DNA from: Actinoplanes missouriensis 431
Lineage (GTDB): Bacteria; Actinomycetota; Actinomycetes; Mycobacteriales; Micromonosporaceae
Direction: 5' to 3'
NCBI RefSeq assembly: GCF_000284295.1
Contig: NC_017093.1
Location: forward strand, 3,658,001 to 3,722,000
Length of the DNA stretch: 64,000 nt
The position numbers and the translations under genes are program-made. Positions 26,965 through 34,722 of the stretch are shown here, one piece after another; the first letter of the stretch is position 1, and the number at the start of each line of letters is the position of its first letter. The notes under the pieces are model-generated. The model saw only the letters and a list, made by a program, of their open reading frames with translations. It searched no databases and was not told the DNA's origin.

Positions 26965-27570
26965 CTACGGCGTGCGGGTGCCGCCGGAGGAGGTGAGCAG
27001 GGCGTCCGCCACCAGGGCGGCGTCGGCGTCGGCCGGGGCGGACGGGTACTCCGGGAGCAGGTCGTCCCAGACCGGCAGCCAGGAGCCCCAGAGCTGGGCC
27101 TGGCCCTCGGGACGGGCGAAGAACCACAGGTGCAGGTGGGCCGCGCCGTCGCCGAAGCGGTACATGTGGGCGCGGGCGATGTGCGGCAACTCCTGCATGT
27201 GCCGGACGATGCGGGCGCCCAGCAGGCCCATCTCGGCGGCCATCTCGTCGGGCAGGTCGGCCAGGTCGTGGTGGTCGCGGGGGTAGAGCATCAGGACCAG
27301 CGGCACCCCGGCACCGGGGATCCGGGCCAGCCGCCAGCGCTCGTTGAACCAGATGCCCTCGTCCCGGTCCCCGCAGATGCGGCACTCGGCGGGGTCCTCG
27401 CCGTGCCGCGGGGTTTCGGGCAGCACCGGCGGGCGGAACGGGACGACGCGGAGCCCGTCCTGTTCGAACGGGCTGATCTCCCAGCCCGTCATGCGGGACA
27501 GCGGTAGCCGGTGCTCGCCGTCGGTGGCGGCGAGCGCGTGCTGGTGGAACTCGTCCGGTGTCAATGCCAT
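26965..27570 (-). CDS. HIT-like superfamily protein
   Basis: 201 residues. The phosphotransfer motif is HLHLWF (AAHLHLWFFARPEG, about residue 145), a variant of the H-x-H-x-H HIT/GalT motif whose last His is Trp here. CRICGD upstream may bind metal (Cys-x2-Cys). The length fits the HIT-like/galactose-1-phosphate uridylyltransferase-related group, which hydrolyses or transfers nucleotides. With the last His missing, activity is uncertain. TAGTCT ends 6 bases before the ATG and there is no ribosome-binding site, so the mRNA is probably leaderless. Confidence 0.7.
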   Translation of the reverse strand: MALTPDEFHQHALAATDGEHRLPLSRMTGWEISPFEQDGLRVVPFRPPVLPETPRHGEDPAECRICGDRDEGIWFNERWRLARIPGAGVPLVLMLYPRDHHDLADLPDEMAAEMGLLGARIVRHMQELPHIARAHMYRFGDGAAHLHLWFFARPEGQAQLWGSWLPVWDDLLPEYPSAPADADAALVADALLTSSGGTRTP

Positions 27571-27599
27571 GATCGCAGACTAGTCAGCGTGATCCACGG

Positions 27600-28052
27600 T
27601 CATAACTGCTGCTCCAGCTGCTCCAGACCGGTCCTGATCAGCCTGCCGTAGTCGTCGTCGGCCAGCGCGCCGAGACCCGCCCGCGCCAGCTCGACGTGCT
27701 CGCGGGCGCGGGCCCGGTCGCCCAGTTTGAGATGGCAGCCGGCCAGGTTGAGGTGCAGCGACGGGTAGAGCGCGGCGACCGGCATCGGCACGCCGGCCTC
27801 CGCCAGCCGGTCGTCGGTGAGCGCGCCGGTCGCGGTCAGTGCCCGCTGATCCCAGAGCAATTCCTGGTACGGGTCGGCCTGCACGTCGGCCATCGCATGG
27901 GCGAGCACGCTGACGTGCAGCGGATCGCCCCGTTCGCCGCCGATCTCGGTCCAGATCGCGGTGAACAGGTCGCGGGCGGCGTCGGGCCGGCCCTGACGGT
28001 GGTGCAGATCCAGGCCGTGGGCGATGCGGTCCATCGTGGAATCGGCGGCCAT
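27600..28052 (-). CDS. TPR-like hypothetical protein
   Basis: 150 residues, all helical with TPR-like pairs (ALYPSLHLNLAGCHLKLGDRARAREHVELAR). It resembles conserved small actinobacterial proteins of unknown role. The ATG at 28052 is preferred over the GTG at 28061, because a TACCGT hexamer at 28060-28065 ends 7 bases before it and would itself overlap the GTG. It is divergent from the large SARP-STAND regulator with only 35 bases between. Confidence 0.65.
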   Translation of the reverse strand: MAADSTMDRIAHGLDLHHRQGRPDAARDLFTAIWTEIGGERGDPLHVSVLAHAMADVQADPYQELLWDQRALTATGALTDDRLAEAGVPMPVAALYPSLHLNLAGCHLKLGDRARAREHVELARAGLGALADDDYGRLIRTGLEQLEQQL

Positions 28053-28087
28053 GGGAGTCACGGTATCCGCCGCGAGGGGGAAGGCGG

Positions 28088-31000
28088 GTGTCCATCGGTG
28101 GCCGGCTTTGCGATCATGCTGCGGTGCGGGTTGTGTTGCTGGGTCCGGTCGCGGTGTCGTCGGACGACGGGGAGCCGGTCGGCATCCCGGGTGCCCGGCT
28201 GCGGATGCTGCTGGCCAGGCTCGCCCTGGACGCGGGCCGGCCGGTGCACGCCGACACCCTGGTCGACGACCTGTGGGGCGAGCAGCCGCCGTCCGGGGCG
28301 GTCGCGGCGCTGCAGGGCCTGGTCTCCCGGCTGCGCCGGGTGCTCGGCGGGAGCGGCTCGGTCGACTTCACGGCCGGCGGGTACCGGCTGCGGGCGCGCC
28401 CGGAGGACGTCGACGCGCACCGGTTCGAGGAGCTGGCCGCCACCGGCCGCCGCGAGCTCGCGGCCGGACGCGCCGCGGAGGCCGCGTCCGCGCTGAGCGC
28501 CGCCGAGGCCCTGTGGCGGGGCACCCCGCTCGCCGACATCCTGGACGCGCCGTTCGCCCGCAACGCCGCGACCCGGCTGGACGAGCTGCACGCCGCCGCC
28601 GTGGAGGACCGCTGCGACGCGGAGCTGCGGCTCGGCCGGCACGCCGGGGTGCTGGCCGACCTCGCCGCGGCCGCCGGCGAGCGCCCGCTCAGCGAGCGGC
28701 TCGCCATGCTGCGGATGCGGGCGCTGTCGGCCGCCGGGCGGCAGTCCGACGCGCTCGCCGTCTACGAGGAGATCCGCGCCCGGCTCGGTGACGAGCTCGG
28801 CGTCGACCCGTCAGCCGACCTGCGCGAGGTCCATCTCTCACTGCTCCGCGGCGAGCTGGAACGGCCCGCCGCGCCGGCCGTCGAGGTGACGCCGAGCCGG
28901 CTGCCCGCGGACGTGACGAGCTTCGTCGGCCGCGAGGACGAGCTGAGCCGGATCGCCCGGCTGTTGAGCGCCGCCCGGCTGGTCACCATCGTCGGGCCGG
29001 GCGGTGCCGGCAAGTCCCGGCTGTCGCTGGAGGCGGCCCGGCGGGACCCGGCGTACCGGGAGGGCCGGGTGTGGTTCGTGCCGCTGGCCGCGCTCAGCGA
29101 CCCGGACCAGCTCGCCGACGCCGTCCTCGGCGTGGTCGGCTCCGCGCACGGCCGGCTCTACGACAGCGGGCAGCCGGCCGAGGCGATCGACCGGCTCGCC
29201 GAGCTGCTCGACGTCGGCGACGCCCTGCTCATGCTGGACAACTGCGAGCACCTGGTGGAGGCCGCCGCGCAGCTCGCCGACGGGCTGCTCGGCCGGCTGG
29301 CGCAACTGCGGATCCTGGCCACCAGCCGGGAGCCGCTCGCGATCACCGGGGAGGCGCTGTGCCACCTCGGGCCGCTGTCGCTGCCGGCCGGGGAGCCGGA
29401 CCTCGTCACCGCGGCCGAGGCGGCGGCCGTGCGGCTCTTCGTCGACCGGGCCGCCGGTGTCCGGCCGGGCTTCGCGCTGGGCGAGACCACCGTCGACGCC
29501 GTGGTGGAGATCTGCTGGCGGCTGGACGGGATGCCGCTCGCCCTGGAGCTGGCCGCGGTGAAGCTGCGCTCGATGGACGTCGAGCAGGTGGTGCGGCGCC
29601 TCGACGACCGGTTCCGGCTGCTGACCTCGGGCAGCCGGGCCGCGATGCCGCGCCAGCGGACCCTGCTCGCGATGGTCGAGTGGAGCTGGGACCTGCTCGA
29701 CGAGCCGGAACGGGTCCTGGCCCGGCGGCTGTCGGTGTTCCCCGGCGGGGCGAGCCTCACCGCGCTGGAGGCGGTCTGCACCGACGCGCGGCTGCCGGTC
29801 CGGGACGTGCTCTACGTGGTGGACTCGCTGGTGGAGAAGTCCCTGGTGCAGCAGGTGGGCGGGCGCTATCGGATGCTGGAGACGGTCCGGGCGTACGGGG
29901 CGGAGCGGCTGGTGGAGTCCGGCGACGACGTGACGACCCGGTTCGCGGACTACTTTTTGGCGCTGGCGGAGGAGCAGGAGCCGCTCCTGCGTACCCGTGC
30001 GCAATTGAAGGCCTTCGCGGTTTTCGACGCGGAACTGGACAACATCACGGCGGCGCTGCGCACGGCGCTGGAAGCCCGGGACGCCGCGCGGACGTACCGG
30101 TTCGTGAAGGCCCTGTTCTGGTACTGGGCGAACCGGGGGCTGAACGGGCAGCTGGAGACGTTCCTGGGCGCGCTCTCCGAGCTGGGCGACGCGGCGCCGG
30201 CGGAGGCGCACCGGGCCGTCGAGCTGGTGCGGTCCGCGTTCCGCGCGCAGGAGGTCCACCCGGCCCGGCTGCTCTGGATCTCCCATCAGGCGTTCGCGCC
30301 GGACGCCGCCGACCTCGGCGAGGACCGGTTCCGGCAGGCGCTCACCGCGCCCGACCCGTGGGTACGGGCCAGCGCGAACTGGGCGCACAACTTCATGCTC
30401 GTCGAGCAGGGCGTCCTCGATCGTGGCGCGGCGGCCCGGGAGGAGGCGCTGCGCGGTTTCGAGGAGGCCGGCGACCGCTGGGGCCTGGTCATGAGCCTGC
30501 TCGCGATCGGCCGGGTGCCGTCGCTGCGCGGCGATTACCCCACCTCGATCGCCGCGTTCGAACGCGCGGTCGCGACCAGCGCCGAGCTCGGCACCGAGGA
30601 CTACCTCTACTGGACCAGGAACCGGCTGGCACGCGAGCGGATGCGGGCCGGCGACCTGGACGGCGCGTGGCGTGACCTGCGGGCCATGCAGGACCGGGCG
30701 GAGAAACTCGGGCAGCGGCGGCGGTCGGCGGCGATCCTGTTCAGCGTGGCCGGCTGGCAGCGGCGGGCCGGTGACCTGGACGCCGCGGAACGGACCCTGG
30801 ACCTGCTGGAGACCCGGGTGCACCGGCTGCCGTACCCGGAACAGATGGCCCGGGATCTGATCGCCGGGACCCGGCTGATGAACCGGCTGGCGGCCGGCGC
30901 CGCCACCGAGGCCCGGGAGTTGCTGCCGCACGGGGTGCGGCCGAGCGTCACCCGCAACCAGAGCAACGGCCTGGCCTGGGCCGCCGAGCAGCTCGGCGAG

Positions 31001-31267
31001 CTGCTGGCGCTGGAGGGCCGGCCGGTCGACGCGGCCATCGCGCTGGGCTGGAGCGAGGCGATCCGGGGCGCGTTCGACCACGGTGAGCCGGTCCTCACGG
31101 CACTGACCGAGGGCCTCGTCGAGGCCCTCGGTCTCCCGGAGTACCGGCGTGCCTATCAGCAGGGCGCCCGGGTTCCCCGGCCCGAGGCGCTGGACCTGCT
31201 GGTCGGGCATTTCATCGAGGGTCGCGGCGGAACACCGACGCCGACCAGAAGTAGCCCAGGACGGTGA
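28088..31267 (+). CDS. SARP/AfsR-like regulator: OmpR-type HTH, BTAD, NB-ARC ATPase, TPR
   Basis: 1059 residues from the GTG at 28088 (AGGGGG upstream); a GTG 12 codons later is the alternative. An OmpR-like HTH (about 13-100: VVLLGPVAV, LLARLALDAG, VSRLRRVL) and BTAD (about 100-255, ending ELGVDPSADLREVH) are followed by P-loop TIVGPGGAGKSRLS near residue 300, Walker B DALLMLDNCEH, a winged-helix region and C-terminal TPR-like helices. Such proteins switch on secondary-metabolite or stress genes after ATP-dependent activation. The 3' end overlaps the convergent DrrB-like gene by 56 bases. Confidence 0.93.
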   Translation: MSIGGRLCDHAAVRVVLLGPVAVSSDDGEPVGIPGARLRMLLARLALDAGRPVHADTLVDDLWGEQPPSGAVAALQGLVSRLRRVLGGSGSVDFTAGGYRLRARPEDVDAHRFEELAATGRRELAAGRAAEAASALSAAEALWRGTPLADILDAPFARNAATRLDELHAAAVEDRCDAELRLGRHAGVLADLAAAAGERPLSERLAMLRMRALSAAGRQSDALAVYEEIRARLGDELGVDPSADLREVHLSLLRGELERPAAPAVEVTPSRLPADVTSFVGREDELSRIARLLSAARLVTIVGPGGAGKSRLSLEAARRDPAYREGRVWFVPLAALSDPDQLADAVLGVVGSAHGRLYDSGQPAEAIDRLAELLDVGDALLMLDNCEHLVEAAAQLADGLLGRLAQLRILATSREPLAITGEALCHLGPLSLPAGEPDLVTAAEAAAVRLFVDRAAGVRPGFALGETTVDAVVEICWRLDGMPLALELAAVKLRSMDVEQVVRRLDDRFRLLTSGSRAAMPRQRTLLAMVEWSWDLLDEPERVLARRLSVFPGGASLTALEAVCTDARLPVRDVLYVVDSLVEKSLVQQVGGRYRMLETVRAYGAERLVESGDDVTTRFADYFLALAEEQEPLLRTRAQLKAFAVFDAELDNITAALRTALEARDAARTYRFVKALFWYWANRGLNGQLETFLGALSELGDAAPAEAHRAVELVRSAFRAQEVHPARLLWISHQAFAPDAADLGEDRFRQALTAPDPWVRASANWAHNFMLVEQGVLDRGAAAREEALRGFEEAGDRWGLVMSLLAIGRVPSLRGDYPTSIAAFERAVATSAELGTEDYLYWTRNRLARERMRAGDLDGAWRDLRAMQDRAEKLGQRRRSAAILFSVAGWQRRAGDLDAAERTLDLLETRVHRLPYPEQMARDLIAGTRLMNRLAAGAATEARELLPHGVRPSVTRNQSNGLAWAAEQLGELLALEGRPVDAAIALGWSEAIRGAFDHGEPVLTALTEGLVEALGLPEYRRAYQQGARVPRPEALDLLVGHFIEGRGGTPTPTRSSPGR

Positions 31268-32003
31268 GGACCAGGCACCAGCCGACCGCGAGCCAGCCGT
31301 TGGCGCCGATCCCGGTGCCGAGCAGCAGGCCGCGCAGCGTCTCGATGGCCGGGGTGAACGGCTGGTACTCGGCGATCGGCTGGAACCAGCCGGGCATCGA
31401 GTCGACCGGGACGAACGCGCTGGACAGCAGCGGCAGCAGGATCAGCGGCAGCGCGTTGTTGCTGGCCGCCTCGGCGTTCGGGCTGACCAGGCCCATGCCC
31501 ACGGCGATCCAGGTGAGCGCCAGCGAGAAGATCGCCAGCAGCCCGAACGCGGCGAGCCACTCCAGGGCCGTGGCGTCGACCGATCGGAAGCCGATCGCCA
31601 CCGCGACCGCGCCGACCAGGACCACGCTCGCCACCGACTGCAGGACGCTGCCGGCGACGTGCCCGACCAGCACCGACGGCCGGTGGATCGGCATCGTGCG
31701 GAACCGGGCGATGATGCCCTCGGTCATGTCCATGGCGACCGAGACCGCGGTGCCGACCACGGTGCTGCCGACGGTCATCAGCAGCAGCCCGGGCACCAGA
31801 TAGGCCAGGTACGCGGTCCGGTCCGGCGCGCCGCCGGTGATGCCCACGCTGAACGTGTCGCCGAAGATGTAGACGAACAGCAGCAGCAACATGATCGGCG
31901 TGAGCAGCAGGTTCAATGTCAGCGAGGGATATCGCCGCGCGTGCAGGAGATTGCGGCGCAGCATGATGGACGAGTCGCGGACGGCGAGGGTGAGGGTACT
32001 CAT
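31212..32003 (-). CDS. DrrB-like ABC-2 permease
   Basis: 263 residues from the ATG of MSTLTLAVRDSSIMLRRNLLH, overlapping the ATPase gene stop by ATGA. Six hydrophobic segments and the ABC-2 membrane signature (MTEGIIARFRTMPIHRPSVLVGHV) are visible. With the DrrA-like ATPase it forms an exporter of the daunorubicin-resistance type, likely moving a small lipophilic drug, lipid or peptide. It is the last gene of the DUF4097-ATPase-permease operon. The longer antisense and alternative frames here are shadows. Confidence 0.92.
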   Translation of the reverse strand: MSTLTLAVRDSSIMLRRNLLHARRYPSLTLNLLLTPIMLLLLFVYIFGDTFSVGITGGAPDRTAYLAYLVPGLLLMTVGSTVVGTAVSVAMDMTEGIIARFRTMPIHRPSVLVGHVAGSVLQSVASVVLVGAVAVAIGFRSVDATALEWLAAFGLLAIFSLALTWIAVGMGLVSPNAEAASNNALPLILLPLLSSAFVPVDSMPGWFQPIAEYQPFTPAIETLRGLLLGTGIGANGWLAVGWCLVLTVLGYFWSASVFRRDPR

Positions 32004-32974
32004 CGGACAACCTCCACGGACTGGTCGGCGGGCTGGCCGGCGGACTGGCCGGCGGGCTTGCTGGTCAGGGCGAAGAACACGTCGTCGAGGTCGGGGGTGT
32101 GCACGGTCAGCTCGTCGGCCTCGATGCCGGCCGCGTCCAGCCGGTCCAGGACGGCCCGCAGCTGACGCTGGCTGCCGTCGCTGGCGACCTGCAGCGCCAG
32201 CGCCTCGTCGTCCCGGTGCGCGTCGGGCAGTGCCGCGCCGGCGTGGCGATAGCCTTCCGGGTCGGTGAACCGCAGCTGCACGTGACCGCCGGGAACGAGC
32301 CGTTTCAGCTGCTCGGCGGTGCCCTCCGCGACGATCTTGCCGTGGTTGAGCACGGCGATCCGGTCGGCGAGCTCGTCGGCCTCCTCCAGGTACTGGGTGG
32401 TCAGGAAGACCGTGACGCCGTCCGTGACCAGCTGCCGGATGATCTGCCACATGTTGTGCCGGCTGCGCGGGTCCAGGCCGGTGGTCGGCTCGTCCAGGAA
32501 GATGATGCGCGGGCTCCCGACCAGCGTCATCGCGATGTCGAGACGCCGTTTCATGCCCCCGGAGTAGGTGGACGCCGGCTTGCCCGCCGCGTCGGCCAGG
32601 TCGAAACGCGCCAGCAGTTCGGCGGCGATGCGCCGGCCCTCCTGCTTGGAGAGATGGTGCAGGTCCGCCATGAGCAGCATGTTCTCCTCGCCGGTGATCA
32701 GACCGTCGACGGCGGAGAACTGCCCGGTCACCCCGATCGCGGCGCGGACCGCCTGCCCGCCGGTGGACAGGTCGTGCCCGCCCACGCTGATCTCACCGCC
32801 GTCGGGCGAGATCAGCGTGGAGAGGATCTTCACGGCGGTGGTCTTGCCGGCCCCGTTCGGGCCGAGAAGAGAAAAGATCGTTCCTTCCGGTACGGCCAGA
32901 TCGATGCCGTCCAGCACGACCTTGTCCCCGTATGACTTGCGCAGCTCGCTCGCTGCGATGGCCAGGTTCGTCAT
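32000..32974 (-). CDS. DrrA-like ABC transporter ATP-binding protein
   Basis: 324 residues. Walker A GPNGAGKTT (about 38-46), signature STYSGGMKRRLDIA (about 136-149), Walker B RIIFLDEPTTGLD (about 156-168) and the H-loop region are intact. The C-terminal DrrA extension (DELTVHTPDLDDVFFALTSK) is present and ends in a short PAGQSAGQPADQS tail made of near-repeats. It pairs with the overlapping permease. Upstream by 37 bases is a DUF4097 protein on the same strand. Confidence 0.95.
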   Translation of the reverse strand: MTNLAIAASELRKSYGDKVVLDGIDLAVPEGTIFSLLGPNGAGKTTAVKILSTLISPDGGEISVGGHDLSTGGQAVRAAIGVTGQFSAVDGLITGEENMLLMADLHHLSKQEGRRIAAELLARFDLADAAGKPASTYSGGMKRRLDIAMTLVGSPRIIFLDEPTTGLDPRSRHNMWQIIRQLVTDGVTVFLTTQYLEEADELADRIAVLNHGKIVAEGTAEQLKRLVPGGHVQLRFTDPEGYRHAGAALPDAHRDDEALALQVASDGSQRQLRAVLDRLDAAGIEADELTVHTPDLDDVFFALTSKPAGQSAGQPADQSVEVVR

Positions 32975-33011
32975 GAGTCGCTCCCGTTATGGCAGAGGCT
33001 GCGGAGGAGTG

Positions 33012-33677
33012 TCAGAGGCTGCGGGCGACGATGTCGCCGTACGCGGTGGTGGCCTTGATGGCGAGTTCGGTGGTGCCGTCGTTGCGGAGGCTGTTGGTGA
33101 TCCGGCCGTAGGAGGTGCCGGCGTCGAGCGCGGCGGAGACGCCCCGGGCGGCGCCGACCGTGATCGCTCCGGCCTGGGTGGACAGCACGACCGTGCCGCC
33201 GGTCGCCTCGGTGATCCGGATGTCGCCCTTGCTGGCGCTGATCTCCGCCGACCCGGTGAGCCGGCCGACCGTGACATCACCGGCGGCGACCGTGACGCGG
33301 GCGCTGCCCGCCTCGGCGATGCCGACCGTGGCCTGCGCGGCCTCGACGGTGACGTCGGCGAGCCGTCCCTCGGTCTCGAACCGGGCGTCCGCCGCCTTCA
33401 CCGTGAGCCGCGAGCCGGCCGGCAGCTGGACGATGAGCTCGATGTATCCGGCGCCGCCGAGGATCCGGTCACGGGCGGCGGTGTTCTCGACGCGCAGGAC
33501 GCCGTCGTCGTACCGGATGGTGGTCTCCTCGGCGGCCTTGACGTCGCGGCTCTTGCCGGGATCCGCCGGGGCGATCTCCACGGTGGTGCCGACGCGGTCG
33601 GCGGCGACGAACCGGATGTGCCCGGCCGGGATGTCGAGGACGGCGGCGATCGGGGCGGTGGTGTCGAACGTGTGCAT
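33012..33677 (-). CDS. DUF4097-type beta-repeat protein
   Basis: 221 residues made of regular short beta strands (DVTVEAAQATVGIAEAG, ITEATGGTVVLSTQAG, GRITNSL), the parallel beta-helix pattern of DUF4097/adhesin-like proteins. No signal peptide or membrane segment. It is the first gene of the DrrAB-like operon; such proteins often accompany exporters in actinobacteria, with unknown role. The ribosome-binding site GAGGAG lies inside the 3' arm of an 8-base-pair hairpin in its leader. Confidence 0.8.
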   Translation of the reverse strand: MHTFDTTAPIAAVLDIPAGHIRFVAADRVGTTVEIAPADPGKSRDVKAAEETTIRYDDGVLRVENTAARDRILGGAGYIELIVQLPAGSRLTVKAADARFETEGRLADVTVEAAQATVGIAEAGSARVTVAAGDVTVGRLTGSAEISASKGDIRITEATGGTVVLSTQAGAITVGAARGVSAALDAGTSYGRITNSLRNDGTTELAIKATTAYGDIVARSL

Positions 33678-33683
33678 GTGATG

Positions 33684-33712
33684 TCTCCTCAGTGAGCCGC
33701 TTGGTGAGGAGA
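33684..33712 (-). promoter_or_regulatory. Leader hairpin that can sequester the DUF4097 ribosome-binding site
   Basis: On the minus strand the leader reads TCTCCTCA, 13 bases, TGAGGAGA, then CATCAC and ATG. The right arm contains the GAGGAG ribosome-binding site, which the left arm pairs with perfectly over 8 bases. This could act as an RNA thermometer or a translational switch for the exporter operon. A TTGACA hexamer lies further upstream at 33772-33777. Confidence 0.5.
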
Positions 33713-33844
33713 ACTGTGACGGGGAGCGCTGATGCGGCTCTGACAGCGCGCTGACACGACCGCTCAGCCGGTGTCAACGGATGTCACCGGGTCCCGTCCG
33801 GCTGACAGCCGTTTGGGGCGGCGCGCGGCGGGCACACCGATGTC

Positions 33845-34024
33845 ATGGGTTTCATGGACAAGGCGAAGGATTTCGCGGACGACCACGACAAGCAGGTCGA
33901 CCAGGGCATCGAGAAGGCCGGTGACCAGGTCGACGAGCGTACCGGCCAGAAGTACTCAGGGCAGGTCGACAAGGGTGTGGACGCGGCACAGCAGCGCACC
34001 GGAGCCGGCGACACCCAGCAGTGA
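33845..34024 (+). CDS. MT0933-like (Rv0909-type) small antitoxin family protein
   Basis: 59 residues beginning MGFMDKAKDFADDHDKQVDQ, strongly helical, charged, with the EKAGDQVDERTG and KYSGQVDKG motifs of the actinobacterial MT0933_antitox family. In Mycobacterium the family partner is a toxin gene next door; here the neighbours are a DUF4097 gene and a TetR gene and no toxin is recognisable, so an orphan antitoxin or a different role is likely. No clear ribosome-binding site precedes the ATG. Confidence 0.75.
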   Translation: MGFMDKAKDFADDHDKQVDQGIEKAGDQVDERTGQKYSGQVDKGVDAAQQRTGAGDTQQ

Positions 34025-34038
34025 GGTTCTCCTACCGC

Positions 34039-34057
34039 CAGTGAGCTTTCATCACTG
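34039..34057. terminator. Weak hairpin between convergent antitoxin and TetR genes
   Basis: CAGTGA-GCTTTCA-TCACTG, a 6-base stem with a 7-base loop, straddling the TetR stop codon. It is a plausible weak bidirectional terminator without a T tract. Confidence 0.35.
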
Positions 34058-34639
34058 CCAGGGCCGCAGGCAGTAGGTGACCATGTCGAGTCGATGGGCG
34101 GGGTCCGCGAGGGCCTTGCCCATCACGGCGTGCACCTGCTGACCCGCGGCGATGGCCTGCAGCACCCCGATCACCTGATCGATCGGGGTCTCCGGGCGCA
34201 GCGTACCGTCGTCGACCGCCTCGCCCAGGTGCCGGCGCATCAGCTCGCCCCAGTGGACGCCGACGTCGAGCCAGGTGGCCGCGATCCGGTCGTTGGCGGC
34301 GAGCCGCCCCCAGAAGCCGACGACCACGTAGGCCTCGTCGAAGGTCTCCTTCTGCAGCGGCAGGATCTCCCGGAACATCGCGTAGAGCGCGTCCAGCCCG
34401 CGCCGACCGGCGGTGGCGGACGCGATCCGGCCGTTCGTACGGTCGACGATGCGCTGATAGGCGCCGGCCGCGACCGCGTCGAAGCCGTCGAAGTAGTGCC
34501 AGAGCGTGCCGACACCGACGCCGAGCTCGGCCGCGATGGCGCGGCTGGTGGCCGCGGGCAGCCCGTCGCGGGCGACCACCGTCAGGTACGCCTCGACGAT
34601 CTCGGCGCGCCGCTGGTCGTGGTTCACGATCTTGGGCAT
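34052..34639 (-). CDS. TetR family transcriptional regulator
   Basis: 195 residues. HTH IVEAYLTVVARDGLPAATSRAIAAELGVGVGTLWHYF at about residues 15-50, then a helical ligand domain. TAGCCT ends 6 bases before the ATG and no ribosome-binding site is present, so it is probably leaderless. The target is not clear: it lies downstream of a lipase gene on the same strand, separated by a terminator, and is convergent to the small antitoxin gene. Confidence 0.9.
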   Translation of the reverse strand: MPKIVNHDQRRAEIVEAYLTVVARDGLPAATSRAIAAELGVGVGTLWHYFDGFDAVAAGAYQRIVDRTNGRIASATAGRRGLDALYAMFREILPLQKETFDEAYVVVGFWGRLAANDRIAATWLDVGVHWGELMRRHLGEAVDDGTLRPETPIDQVIGVLQAIAAGQQVHAVMGKALADPAHRLDMVTYCLRPWQ

Positions 34640-34679
34640 GCCGAGAGGCTACTCGGATGCGATCACGACGCCCTTCCGC

Positions 34680-34712
34680 TTCGGCAGCCGGCGGACGGGG
34701 CCGGCTGCCGAA
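34680..34712. terminator. Terminator hairpin after the lipase gene
   Basis: TTCGGCAGCCGGC and GCCGGCTGCCGAA form a perfect 13-base stem with a 7-base loop, 11 bases after the lipase stop. It also lies upstream of the TetR -10, so it insulates that promoter. Confidence 0.7.
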
Positions 34713-34722
34713 GCGGGCCGGG

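Noticed and set aside
28838..31210. 790-residue minus-strand frame opposite the SARP-STAND gene
   Set aside because: Composition rich in Arg, Pro, Gln and His, typical of antisense high-GC shadows; the plus-strand protein has clear domains.
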